60,000 nt of DNA from Takakia lepidozioides (taxonomy: Eukaryota; Streptophyta; Takakiopsida; Takakiales; Takakiaceae), in NCBI GenBank assembly GCA_030704615.1, contig CM060732.1:61611053-61671052 (forward strand), read 5' to 3'. The translations under genes and the position numbers were made by a program. Under the pieces are notes generated by a model, which saw nothing but the letters and a program-made list of their open reading frames with translations, made no database searches and was not told the DNA's origin. Below are positions 49,372-60,000 of the stretch, one piece after another (the first letter of the stretch is position 1; each line of letters opens with the position of its first letter).

Positions 49372-51510
49372 GATGGTGTTGATGAGAAGAAGGAAATTGT
49401 GGAGGAGATAGACACTGAAGGCGGCCCAGCAGAGGTGGCAAGTCTGCCGCTTGAGCGGTGCATGCGGATACTGCCCCATGACCAGGATACCGGGGGATTT
49501 TTCATTGCTGTTTTCCGGAAGATGTCTCCTTTCAAAGGTTATTGATCTGTAATCCACTGTTGGTCCCTCTGTGCTCATTGCATCAAGCCAACCCTGCCCT
49601 CATCTTGGTTCTCTCTTTTGTAATCAACTGTCTGCTTACGGCCCTACTTTCTTTTGCAGTTATGCACAAAAGGAAGGGGGGTAATCAAAAGCTGACATGT
49701 GCTCCAGCAGGTGAGTTTGGCAGTGTTGCAAATGATTTTGTGTGTGTATCTATTTTGAACTGACTAGATGTACATGGTTTCAGATTCCGGATTTGGAAGT
49801 TGATGTATTGTTGATCTTTATGCAGATGAAGAGCTAGCGATTCCAGAAATATCGGAATCAGAAGTTGACTCTACATCACTCAACATTAATGAGCCCAATC
49901 CATCAAAGTTTCAGGACTCCAAGATTGATGGTTTCTTTCCTGAATATGGACAGTCAGGTGGCAGTCCTGACAGTTTAGCAACCACTATTGGGCAGGGGAA
50001 TTCATGTGCAAGTCCAAGTGAAAACAACAGGAAAATAGATGATAGTTTAGCTGGCAATGTTTTGCAAGGGGAAGCCCTCACATCAGAGAACAAAGTTTCT
50101 GGACAGGAAGTGGATGGTTGCAAGGAGATCAAAGAAGCAAACAATATAGAAAGGTCAGGGGAATTGGAGGGAGGGTGAGGCCAAGCCCACCAACCAGAGG
50201 GTGGCAGGTGGCAGGTTCCAGCGCCAGGGTAGGTGGAAGGGGGTGGACCCGGTGCTTTTTTTGAAAGATGAGCAGGTTATAGGGAGTTTGATAGCTTACT
50301 ATGGCATTCAAGACTCGTTCCCACTTCGTGGCCGTCTTGTGACACGCAGTGAGGACGCATCTCGCCTGAAACGAATTTATTATTTCTCGGTCTGTGAGTG
50401 ATGCCATTGAACTAAATTTTCGTGCTGGTGAACAGTTGAAGATAACATCGGCTGGCCTGAAGATCTTTGTAAGCACTTTCAAAGTCTACTCCTGTTATTT
50501 CTTAACAATTGGTCTTTTTCTGTTGTCATGGTGTAGAGATATACATTTCACCTCTAAGGAGGCGCTGCTCCTGGATGTTCGTTCTTGCTCGCTCTCCTAG
50601 AAGTGAGAATTGCAATTGTTCCAATAGCATGCTCTGAAGCCCTCCACACAAAGGCAGAGTCCACTGGCCTCTTGCCGAGACCCATGTCCAAATCATTCCT
50701 TTATTTTATTGACATCTTTATTGTGCAATATTGTGGGGTGGGGAGACACCAGGAGCGGCAACAACCAAAAGATGGGACCTCTCCATGTGCCTTTCGGATT
50801 GCTTCTGAAGGCCTGTCAGTGTTGCTGCCTCACATCACAAAGCAGATTGTGTTTGCATCGAAGACAGATTTCAAGCTTTTGCTCTCCACAAATGCGGTTC
50901 CATTTTCCGCATTCAATGAATCTGCCTTCTCAGCTGCCCTGCAAAGCCTATTGCATGGTTGCTGTGTTGTTGCTCTTCCCAGCAGTAAGTGACCAGAAAC
51001 CAATTCTTGTATTTATCTGTGGTTGTTTCATGTATCTTTTAGGGAGCCCATCCATGAAGTAATTGTCAGATTGGCAGCAGTTTCTAGCTTCACAAACCTA
51101 AAGAAACAAAGATAATTCCATTAGAAGAGAGGAATTGGCCAGAAGTTTTCCTAGTGGCCACTGATAACAGTTTGGTGTCTCTTAGGCTGAGCAATTCAAT
51201 GCATATCATTGTTGCTTATAATATCACGTCCAAAACTCGCAGAAAGAATTGCATGGCTTTGGTGGCATCATGTTCTCTAACCTCCCTGTCACTTGCAGAA
51301 GAGTCCAGTGAGGGGACTGATAATGCTACAGAAGATCGACCGCCCCCTGAAATTGCGGTTGGGTGCTGGCGGGGAAGGACGAATGTGAGTCTTCTGATCA
51401 CAAAGGCCGAGGCATTACAAATGCTGCAGCGTCTCTCTCTCAATGCAGTGAATATTCCACCAACCGCTGCAGAAGGAGAGGAGGAAGTTGGACAGCCAGC
51501 AGAGCTCTGA
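49372..51510 (+). pseudogene. TRM4: TRM4/NSUN2-like methyltransferase, C-terminal exons
   Basis: Exons: 49372-49537 (LPLERCMRILPHDQDTGGFF, IAVFRKMSPF), 49660-49710, 49826-50468 (acidic, Ser-rich linker, then KGVDPVLFLKDEQVIGSLIA, YYGIQDSFPLRGRLVTR, IELNFRAGEQLKITSAGLKI), 50753-50984 (PCAFRIASEGLSVLLPHITK) and 51299-51510 (PPPEIAVGCWRGRTNVSLLI). The large exon is broken twice: a stop at 50176 with the frame continuing in another phase (GEAKPTNQRVAGGRF), and a phase change near 50390 between RIYYFSV and SVSDAIELNF. Other joins keep phase with GT/AG ends. Either a decaying gene or a working gene with assembly indels. Confidence 0.85.
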
Positions 51511-51876
51511 ATATCAGATTTGGAGCCAGCAGAGGTGGGAGTGCCACTGGCAGTTGGGGCCTCTGAGGAGAGAGCGAATGAGGAGAAGGAAGAGGTGGCG
51601 GAGGCTCTCTGCGAGGGCGCACAATCAAATTCCTTCTGTAGTATGGATACACTGCCTGGCCTACCCAATGAGACAGTGAAATTGCATCTATCTGACAGGG
51701 TCCATCAGAGATTTCACCGAATGCTGAAAGTGCTGAAGCTGACACACAGAACATTGATCCCCCACCTTCCCAAATGTAGTGGTTTAATTCGCGAGAAACT
51801 TGGCTCTTTTCACGAGTTATTAGGATTAGGATGTGACGGTGCCAACGAGGGTTACAGATTTCATCACGGGCAGTAG
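51508..51876 (+). other. Possible C-terminal continuation of the TRM4-like frame
   Basis: After TGA 51508-51510 the same phase stays open for 120 codons (EPAEVGVPLAVGASEERANE, then EVAEALCEGA). It is acidic like family C-termini, so the TGA could be a mutated sense codon. Uncertain. Confidence 0.3.
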
Positions 51877-51879
51877 TTG

Positions 51880-53118
51880 GGGGTTCTGTTTCTAACTACA
51901 GGTTAATGTGTGGCCATTCTTTCATGTAAACATAATAGGAAGGTTACTGCAAACTACATTTTACAAATAGATATGGGTGATCAGAGTTTCATCCGTTTCT
52001 ACAGAGACTGTTGTGAAGTAATCTCAAAGCTCCATGGTACCTGTAATTAAGATAGTCGGTGAAGGTAGACAGGGAGGCATCACTGCCTCCCGGCACGGCT
52101 ACAGCCTGTAGCCGGTCAAGCCTCCCCAGCTACTGGACATAATCGAGGTTCTTGGAACTTTGAGCCAGTAATGCACGGTTTTTGTTTGCATTTTGTGAAT
52201 GTTGCATTGAATGATTTTGTGTAGCTTTTGGTAGGTTTTGATTGTGCTGATGAAATTTTCTTCCAAGCTAGCTCGTCAACAACATTATGCTGTCATGATG
52301 CAGGGTCCAATGTCTGATCCCTACGCAATCTGACCGCGTAGATCTAATTCCTGCATGTCAACCTTATTTTTATCTCAATTTGATGGTTGTGAGAACAATG
52401 TGTAGAAAGAAACCCAGGGTTTCAATTTTGTAGAGGTAGAGTGTCTCCATCTGTCTCAGATCTTGGCACGGCCCTTATTGAAGCACCTGTCCATATGTCC
52501 ATTGGATCAGAGATATGAATTCAAACGGAGGGGAGTGCTTTGTGGCACTGAAAAATATGTCAGAGAAAAATTTGTCTGTGTCCAGATTTAGGTTAATAGT
52601 TATCCCTTTCAGTCTCTAATTCTAATCTGTCACTGCATTCACTCTATTGATTAATATATCTACGGTCCTATTTGTTTTTGGGGTCGTCCACTAACTAGTA
52701 ACTACTTACGTCATGTAGTAAGGTGCAGGACCTCCTTATTTAGCCTCCCGGCAAGCGGTGGTGGAGCCTTTCAGAAGGCTTGACACAAGTCCTACCCTAC
52801 AGAAACCTACTCCACTATTTGACACTTGTACACTAACTACCCCAAAGAAACCTCTAGTCCAGTTCCATTGGGACCCCCCATTGGCTCTTCCAATGCTCTG
52901 GCTGTTTTGACCTTACATAAATTAAGGTAACCTCACCCAATTCCAACACCGCACCTAAAACCGTCGCCTATAAAAGCCCCCCATTTCCACCATCAAAGCA
53001 GTGCAGATGGATGACGGGAATGGGTGAGTCTGCAGACATGAATAGGTCTACTAGCGTGAACAGGCAAGCCTACTAACATGAATAAACGAGTCTACTTCTA
53101 ACTAGGTAAAAAATACCA
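51880..53118. other. Non-coding spacer with a hairpin and a TATA-like box
   Basis: The perfect inverted repeat CGGCTACAG/CTGTAGCCG at 52096-52114 has a 1-base loop. TATAAAAG at 52969-52976 is followed only by very short frames. No gene is supported. Confidence 0.4.
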
Positions 53119-53850
53119 TTGACTGTCCGGTCTTTGAAGCACTCAGAGCAGCCACTCTCTGGCATATCTTTGGAAGGCCATGTGCTCTTGGGAGGGATTA
53201 ACTATACTACTACTGCTACTCTCACTAAGATTTTTTACGATCTTACCATCGCAGCTAAAATGGCTTGGGAGAAAGTGTGTGCAGGAATCGCCAAAGCCCC
53301 TGAACGCCAGCATGCCCTCATCAACACCTTCCAGGCCACATGGGGAAGAAATGGCATCATCTGCAATTGTGGGGGCCCAGACTCCTGTGTTTGACCAAAA
53401 GAAATCCCCGCTCAATGGCAACACCACAGATCCCTCCTCTTCCGCTTCCCCTGAGTTCGACAAGTCGGATGTGAATTGGAAGCATGTCAGGACGTCGACG
53501 AAGACCAAGCTATTCTACATATAGACTAGTCATTCTTGGCTCTGATCTCCTCGCTTCTTCATCACCGCCCATGTTGGGCCTACCGAACATGGGCCTGGCT
53601 TCGTCCACAGGGTCTTCAGACTCTTGGCATTTGGGTATTCCCCACGTATTTTCTGGGTCACTAGTTCTAGAGGTTATCTTCTGGTCCTTCACTGCCGGTC
53701 GTGCAGTTCAAAAATTGTTCCTCGGGCTATCCGTCACGGTCTCTGTGTTAAGCCTTATGGCAGCCTTCGGGCATCAAGGGTTTTAATTTTTTTCCCTTCA
53801 ATAATTTTAATAAAGTTCCCACCAGGGACACTGTCCCCTGTTTTCATCAA
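53119..53850 (+). other. Unrecognised open frames
   Basis: A 91-codon frame (53119-53394; WEKVCAGIAKAPERQHALIN) and an overlapping 114-codon frame resemble no known family. Could be a relic; could be chance. Confidence 0.2.
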
Positions 53851-53879
53851 CAACAACAACAACAACAATAATAATAATG
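53850..53879. repeat. CAA/AAT microsatellite
   Basis: Five or six CAA units followed by AAT units. Confidence 0.8.
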
Positions 53880-53899
53880 CCTTGTAAGGGAGAAAAACA

Positions 53900-56770
53900 A
53901 TTTTTAGGCGTATTTCTTATTCGTGTGGTTTTGGGTAAGGTTAAACGATGTCATTTCCCTCTCTCCAGCTGTCCCTCCATTGGAGCCCACCTGTCCATTT
54001 CAAACCCACATTTTTCCTCTCTTCTACGTGTTATTCCCCTGCTTTCCCACCCCCCCCCACTTGGCCATGCCGCCTTCCTATCGGCGGATTTTTCTTAGAA
54101 TGAAACTTGGGCTACATATTCACAGTTTTATCCAACATATGTTTTTTTGTTAGGATCTAGCTTTGCTGAGATGGTGTGCATTTTTGGCCTCATATAGAAA
54201 TAAGTAAGCATGTTCATATACGTGGAGGTTATGGGTTGTGAGGCGAGATGGCTAATATGCTGGATGTGCAATTCCATTTGACAAAGAACATATTGCAAGG
54301 GGATCAATCATCAAATAGTGAGCGAATGAAACCGAGATATTATATTTGTGGCATTTATCCAAGTAGGTCAAGTTGATATTGTATTTGGATACAAGCTGCC
54401 ATGATATATAAATGGCATGTGTATAGGTGGGCAAAGATAGACATTTTTAAGAATGGTCATGCTAGGTCGTGGAGAATTGGTAGAACATACTATCCGTATG
54501 AGCGTAAACGTTATGGATTTGAGGGGCTTCGCATTTTATCAATAGTATCGGTGTGAGTATTATTGTAAATTGTGTGCATAATTAATTGCAATAGATCTAT
54601 ATGCCGAGGGAAATGCGAGATATGATATTTGTTTTAGATGTGTGGTGGAGAGAGAGAACCAATGGAGCCACTATCAATGAGCATCTGTCTCTCACTGGAA
54701 TGCTTTTTAACTTTGTAGCATACTGAGTAGTGGAGATGGGTGATATAGTAATGTGGCCTAAAGTAAAAATCAAGGTTAATTTCAGATTGTAGTAAGCACA
54801 TTTTTTGAGTTGTACTTGTTTGAATTTGATAGAGAACAGAGATGAAAGATGAAATGATTCACTAAGACCTCTCTACCCAACCATAGGAACATAATAAGCT
54901 CTTATTCCCCCTCCAAGCTCTTCGTATTTATACTCAAGATCTATTCCAAAATTAGCTTTAAATTAACTACATGCTCAACTTAAGTTTATTCTTCAGATCG
55001 CAATGGTGAGATTGTTAACCTGGATCAATTAGTAATATTTGCATCACAATGCTTCCACTGTGCATACCCAGTTAAATTACTGCGTAGTCTGAAAGTAGAC
55101 TGAGGTTATATAAAGATGGGAGAGATTGTGCTCCTAGGTGCAAACACCCCAACAACTGAGTTATGAAATTGACAATGTTTGCAATGGACAAAGCAGAAGT
55201 ATACCTTCAAAAGATCAATCTCTGACTGTGTTTTCCACACCCACACAACCCACATAACCAGATGTTAGATCTACCGCTGGATGGGTTAGTAACATCTGGA
55301 CACAGGCCGACATCTGAGTCTTGTCCCTGGTACAATATGGGTCACAAGAAGCTAGTTGCAAGGCCAGTTGATTGCATATAAGTGACCCTCGCCAATAGAA
55401 CACTTGCGGTGGACATAGAGGAGAACAGATTAGCTTCCCCGCCTTCTCCTTTGTCCTTCTTCTCAAGGTATTACTTGTCCATCATCTAGTTGCTACCTCC
55501 TCTTCTCATTCCCATCACACACAAAAGAATAAGTATTAAGGGCTGGAAGAGCCGGGAGGAGGTACGAACCATAATACCCGCAAGATCCACCGAGAGAATG
55601 TTCTCCAGGGATACCTGCTTGACCGCCATGACGTTCCAATTTTCAAAGTCCAAACATTCACATGCCCATGGGCACCCCTTCCTATCTCATCCCCAAACAT
55701 GCATCCACAATGATCAAAATACTGAACCCAAATAGTAAAGGAGTGTAAATCATCTCCGCAATTAAAGCTGGTTGCCCTTTCAGAGCTGTGAGCTTCCTGT
55801 CATACATATCCCCATGCATTTGCCCACCCTACTATCTGTTACGAATGTGAAGGTCAAGTGTTTGTGGCCTTCAGAACCAACTGTCATTAAGTGAAAGTGG
55901 GGGGATTGAAGGAGGCTAAGGCCCTATGACTTTCTTCTTCTCTACTACTCTTCTCTTCCATGTACTTCTGTTTCTGCTATGCCTGATTGAAGCAAAGGTA
56001 GCAAAAGACAAGACAGACTAGTGTTTTCAGAATGCACATTTGCAAACAGCTATGTGTAACGAACCCTGATTGGTGACCTAGGTTTGTTGTGATATCTGGA
56101 AACTAGCACAAACTAACAATATGAACCTACGTGCCAGAGCTTCAGCTTTTGTTATGGGATTCAACTTACAGTGGCCTTGTTCGGATCCCATGAAAAGTAG
56201 CAGGTAAAGAAAGGTGGCTCATTTGCTTCCATTACTTTGAAGAAGGGTCCTCTGGTCTGTAATCAGCATCAACTTCCTTACCATCCATGCTTGCGTAACC
56301 TTCGTCTGCATCAATTCTCAATAGCAAATACAGGTCAGTTCAATTTCTCAACTCGTGCCCATCGCCTTCAAATGATCAACTTCTTAGCTGAATGGAAAGC
56401 TCATATGGAAGGAACAAAATTGATATCCTACAGGCCTCTTAGAAGGACTAAAAAGGAGTAGGGGATGAGAGGAGACCACAATGAGCTGATTACTACTGCG
56501 GAAGGCTCACTCCCTAGCCAGACTTTCTGTGATGATGTCTGTTCTGGCCTTCTGAATTTGCTTCCAGAAGGTTCTTACAATGTCATTCTGTGTGGAAATA
56601 TTTCATAGACAGAAGAAACAAGAAAAGTAAATTTACTGCATCCACAGGAGGCACGGGCCTATATGGACAAGTACAAGAGAAATTCAAAGGACGTGTCAAC
56701 AAGAGACAGAAATAGAGCAGTACTGAATGCAAACCATAAGAAGATTTCCACACAGGAGATGCTCAAACAG
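53900..56770. other. AT-rich non-coding stretch
   Basis: About 2.9 kb with only short frames on both strands and no recognised protein, tRNA or transposon words. It may be intron of the minus-strand gene that has exons at 56780-57224. Confidence 0.4.
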
Positions 56771-56779
56771 GTGATATAC

Positions 56780-57224
56780 CTGGAACGGCACCAGCCAATC
56801 GGTCTCTTTGCTGTCCTTCTTCTCCAAAACCTCCTGTGCACGAAGTTCCATAGATTCTCGCATCAACCGCCGCAAGAAAGCTACATCATCTGACCTAGCA
56901 CTCAGGCCTTGTAGCAGTACTGCCCCCAGTTGCAGACATGTCTGTAAGCGAGAAACCAACAATATGAGGATAAAAAACCACTAGAGTGATCAATCGATTG
57001 GAAAATTTGATAAGAACTACCTTCCAGTGATCAGATCCTTGGATCCCACACTCAACCAGCAACAATGAAGACAAGAAACGTGTACCAGGATTGCAAGTTT
57101 TCACACTCGTTAACATGCACTCAAGACTTACCTCTGCAGCTCTCAAGTATAACGTCAGTGGTCCCAGCCTGTTTTTTAACTCCAGTAAATGCCCCAAGTC
57201 TTGAGCTCTTGCATAATTTGGTAT
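56780..57224 (-). other. Two exons of an unrecognised minus-strand gene
   Basis: Exon 57224-57021 (68 codons: IPNYARAQDLGHLLELKNRL to VECGIQGSDHWK) and exon 56941-56780 (54 codons: TCLQLGAVLLQGLSARSDDV, FLRRLMRESMELRAQEVLEK). Each is preceded by a pyrimidine/AG acceptor (TTGTACAG, CGCTTACAG) and followed by a GT donor (GTAGTT, GTATAT); both are whole codons, phase 0. The Leu-rich helical sequence suggests an alpha-helical repeat protein. Family not recognised; further exons not found. Confidence 0.5.
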
Positions 57225-57409
57225 CTGTACAACCCCCATCCATCTGGACCTCTATCCCTGGTCCTTCAGCTATCCCTGCCTGTGTACAAATCATGAATAC
57301 TTGCTGCTAGCAGCTGACACTGACGGCGTGAAGTTCTTCCAGCAAACACCCCAACCCTACTTATTACAGTAGTTCCAATTCTTTCTCTCTGTAGTCCAAC
57401 AGGCATTCA

Positions 57410-57665
57410 CATTTTTAATGTCTCCATTGTCCCACCATCGATTGGGGTCGGAAAAGTGTTCATTCCAAAGCTTCTCCTCATCTCTGTTATCTGTTTTTGG
57501 ATACTTTCCTGCTGCCACATCGGCGGTAACTTGTCAAAGTCACTCCAAACCACCACAGATCCACCCAACGAGCTAACTTACAGAATTCAATATGCATCTC
57601 AGGGCCGAGTCTGATGAGACGGAAAAACAGGCTGAAATAGGTCGAAGAAGAAGGTGCCCTCACCA
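57410..57665 (-). repeat. PPR-associated leader-like repeat, copy 4 (inverted)
   Basis: The minus strand reads CAATGTGGTGAGGGCACCTT and on to AAAAATGTGAATGCCTGTTG, matching 29715-29905 and 35470-35800. It directly follows (minus sense) the PPR piece at 57680. Confidence 0.7.
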
Positions 57666-57679
57666 CATTGTCCTTGACC

Positions 57680-58175
57680 TTGTGTTATGACCCATGGAGG
57701 ATTTGACCGCCCATCAGCCCAAAAGGACCTCTTGTGTGTGCTTTGATGATGTGAGCATGGGCCTCTTCGCCCTTTTCCAGGGCCCCTAGCCTACCACACG
57801 TATTGAGCACACAAGTAAACGTGACCCTGCCTTCCAGTATCATTTTCTCATAGATCTCCAGAGCCTCCCTACCATACCCATGCTGAGCATAACCCGTGAT
57901 CATGGCGTTCCAAGAGACCACATCTTGTTGAGTCATATTGTCAAACACTTTGCGCAACATACATGACAGCATGGGTTGTCTCTAGAATGATATCTGACCC
58001 AATTCCAGCTTTGATGATGTTGGCATATTGTACCTCTGTGCCATTTACAAGAGCTTGGAGGCTCCCACACGCACGAAGAACGCAGACGAATGTCACCTTG
58101 TTTGGGGTGAGCTCTTGGTGTGCCCAATTACCTACTTGGTTCCCAATGTGCAGCGCCTCTTCAGTCATCTTTCAT
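57680..58175 (-). pseudogene. PPR modules, minus strand
   Basis: ELTPNKVTFVCVLRACGSLQ, EVQYANIIKAGIGSDIILET, then KVFDNMTQQDVVSWNAMITG, YAQHGYGREALEIYEKMI and LNTCGRLGALEKGEEAH. Two frames are needed. The sequence is closer to the diverged + strand modules at 32.4 kb than to the near-identical array. Confidence 0.75.
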
Positions 58176-58309
58176 TACAGAGTGCTCTGATCACATCCTC
58201 ACAGGCACTCGAAGGGTTCCTATCAACTAGCTCTCCTGGTCTTCTTTCAACAGCAGTAGTGATGGTGGAGGTGCTACCGCGCGTCTTCAGCTCCATTGGT
58301 TTTTTCGGG

Positions 58310-58600
58310 TAGGACGGGCAGGGTCCAAAACAATTGACGTTGATGACGTGGCTACGAAACGTGGCGATGATGACCTGGCTATGATGATGTGGTGACGATG
58401 ATGTGGCACTATGGCACCCTATTCCTGCTCTAAGCTAAACTAGCTTCCGACCTTCTGTCGTCGCTAGAACTAGGGCTTCGCGTTGCTTCGCACTACTAGT
58501 GATGAATTCTGAGAACTACGTTCAATTTTTCACAAAAAAGGGGTGGGTCATCCCCACGGTGTTACATGCAGAGATCCCGTGCTTTTTTTTTTTTTTGGAA
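58310..58600 (-). repeat. Dispersed repeat, copy 4 (inverted)
   Basis: The + strand holds the reverse complements: GTGCCACATCATCG-type words, AACTAGGGCTTCGCGTTGC, then GGGGTGGGTCATCCCCAC. The order is opposite to copies 1 and 2b. A run of T follows at about 58579-58596. Confidence 0.75.
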
Positions 58601-59040
58601 GAAAAATGGTGGATCTGCATTTCAATGATCAATTTTCACAAGCCGCATCAACCAATAACAAATACCCTTACATTCACTATATGAACTTTCAAGCATCCAC
58701 CATGGATTGGATCTTGGTGGATTAACTTGGCTAGCTTTTGACAATATTCATGCAAGTTCGTCAAGGGCTCCATCCCAAGCTCATTAAAATTTGTATTCAC
58801 TTCCGTCTTCAAGCTTTGGAGAAGCTCCACCACCCAAACCCAGAATTAGGACAACACTCTGATTTCCATCCACTGTCGCCAAAATCAGTCAAAAATCACC
58901 CCTTCAGTCAAGTGCAATTGTGGGCTGACTTCCCACCTATGCTGGGTAGACCCCACTATCAGGAAAAGGTGGATGGTCTGAGTAGCTACACAGATCAATG
59001 AATGAAGCAAGACACTTGCATCTTTCCAAGTAACATCATT
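58601..59040. other. Spacer downstream of the minus-strand DYW gene
   Basis: No recognised feature; a short minus frame (58648-58833) has no known similarity. Confidence 0.35.
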
Positions 59041-60000
59041 TCACCAGTAATCACCACAAGAACAAATCCCATCTTCAAAGTAGTGGAAAGTAGTTAGCGT
59101 CCCATATAACAATTGCTCGGCCAACAATCTTTGAGATGAATTTGGTGGAGGTGTGGCAGTCTCCACACACTCGAAGATTCTTGATGAGTCGTGCTGATCA
59201 GCCCAAAACCAATGGCCAGATTCTCACTGTGGTGGCAAAGAGAATATTCCTTTCCTCCACATCATGCAATAAAAAGCGTGTGTTAGGCACATACCCCGCC
59301 TCCTTCATCTGCCCAGACAATCTTCTCAGTTCAGCATGGATTTCCTTAATTCTGGGATGCAACTTGTCATTTGGCTCCTTTCTAACCCCTCTGACCTTCA
59401 TCATTCTTCTCACCTTTTGCAGTATCATCCCACCTACCAGCTGCAGCATAGATGTTTGATATAGCAACACATAAGTCGCGGCATCTTGTTCATCCCACTT
59501 GAGGATAGATGTTGCCACACATTCAGCCATCTCCACATTGCCATGGATTCTGCAGGCACCAAGCAAGTCCTTCCACACCACAACATCTAGATTGATTGGC
59601 ATTTTATTAATTAGGTCCACTGCCTCACGTAGTTGTCCCGCACGTCCACAAGGTCCACCATGCAACCAAAGTGCTTTATTGGCGGGGTGGCACCATGATC
59701 TTGACTCAGGGAATCGAAGTAGCGTCTTCCTTCATTCAGTAGGCCAATGTGGCTGCATGCAGAGAGAACACATATAAAGGTGATATTGTCCGGCTTCAAG
59801 CCGTTCTTTTGCATTCCTTCAAGTAGTTGTAGGACCTCCCTATGACAACCATGTTGGACATATCCTGCGATCATCGCATTCCACGACACCACATTTCATT
59901 CAGCCACATTGTCAAATACTCCCTTTGCATCCTCAATGCACCCACATTTCGCATACAGGTCCACCAGGGCAGTGTCCAGAATGACATTTGGTACAATTCT
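59041..60000 (-). pseudogene. PPR-E-DYW protein, C-terminal part, running off the window
   Basis: Minus-strand order: VDLYAKCGCIEDAKGVF, TGA at 59896-59898 in MAE-NVVSW, SWNAMIAGYVQHGCHREVLQ, E domain (FICVLSACSHIGLLNEGRRY, VVVWKDLLGACRIHGNVEMA, VRRMMKVRGVRKEP), [52 protein letters not shown] and, after a one-base insertion, [14 protein letters not shown] followed by TGA (59041-59043). The DYW deaminase keeps H-S-E and C-G-D-C zinc ligands and the terminal C-S-C and DYW. Three frameshifts and a lost GRCYIEVGNRVH-type segment suggest a pseudogene. Such proteins edit C to U in organelle RNA. Confidence 0.85.

Noticed and set aside
50129-50482. 117-codon minus-strand frame
   Set aside because: Antisense of the TRM4-like C-terminal exon.
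52969-52976. TATA box of a gene
   Set aside because: TATAAAAG is good, but no ORF of useful length or splice pattern follows; kept only as a note.
1-60000. Bacterial or organellar origin of the window
   Set aside because: Introns with GT/AG ends, LTR retrotransposons, SINEs and nuclear PPR genes rule this out; no organelle genes are present.

Overview
The window looks like plant nuclear DNA, most likely from a seed-free land plant with a large, repeat-rich genome. Three things point there: plant Ty3/gypsy lineages, a DNMT3-type methyltransferase in canonical motif order, and a dense field of PLS/DYW-class pentatricopeptide repeat (PPR) sequences. The species cannot be read from sequence alone; fern or lycophyte is an inference. 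No bacterial operons, rRNA or CRISPR arrays are visible, and almost every coding region is broken.

Region 1 (1-24.5 kb) is a nest of retrotransposons. At 1-4240 lies a + strand Ty3/gypsy relic whose order is protease, cytosine-C5 DNA methyltransferase (DNMT3-like, motifs I to X), reverse transcriptase, RNase H. From about 4266 to 23244 two copies of another gypsy family (B1 and B2, minus strand) lie head to tail and appear to share one LTR. They carry an unrecognised 231-residue leader ORF, a 130-residue ORF, a gag with three zinc knuckles, protease, RT, RNase H and integrase. A chromodomain gypsy element (C, 4989-11914) is inserted inside B1, with matching LTRs, a tRNA-Met-type primer site and a 5-bp target duplication. 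An inverted gag fragment (B3) and a sliver of C-type LTR close the nest.

Region 2 (24.5-28.1 kb) is a Helitron-like segment: the conserved block upstream of the helicase, a Pif1-type helicase C-terminal half fused to a Ulp1/C48 cysteine protease, then a dispersed repeat with a CTAGT-like end.

Region 3 (29-42.6 kb) is a + strand field of about 25 partial PPR modules, many nearly identical, broken by stops and frameshifts. It contains two E/DYW tails, one N-terminal piece, repeated leader-like sequences, a tRNA-derived SINE and copies of the dispersed repeat. A small ORF, another CTAGT end and a second SINE with a 10-bp target duplication follow at 43.1-43.86 kb.

Region 4 (43.9-51.9 kb) holds the only clear host gene: a many-exon homologue of TRM4/NSUN2, the tRNA cytosine-5 methyltransferase. 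Both catalytic cysteines are kept, but a conserved segment is missing and there are apparent frameshifts.

Region 5 (52-60 kb) is mostly non-coding. It has two exons of an unrecognised minus-strand gene, inverted copies of the leader and dispersed repeats, and a minus-strand PPR-E-DYW gene, ending in the DYW tripeptide, that runs off the window.
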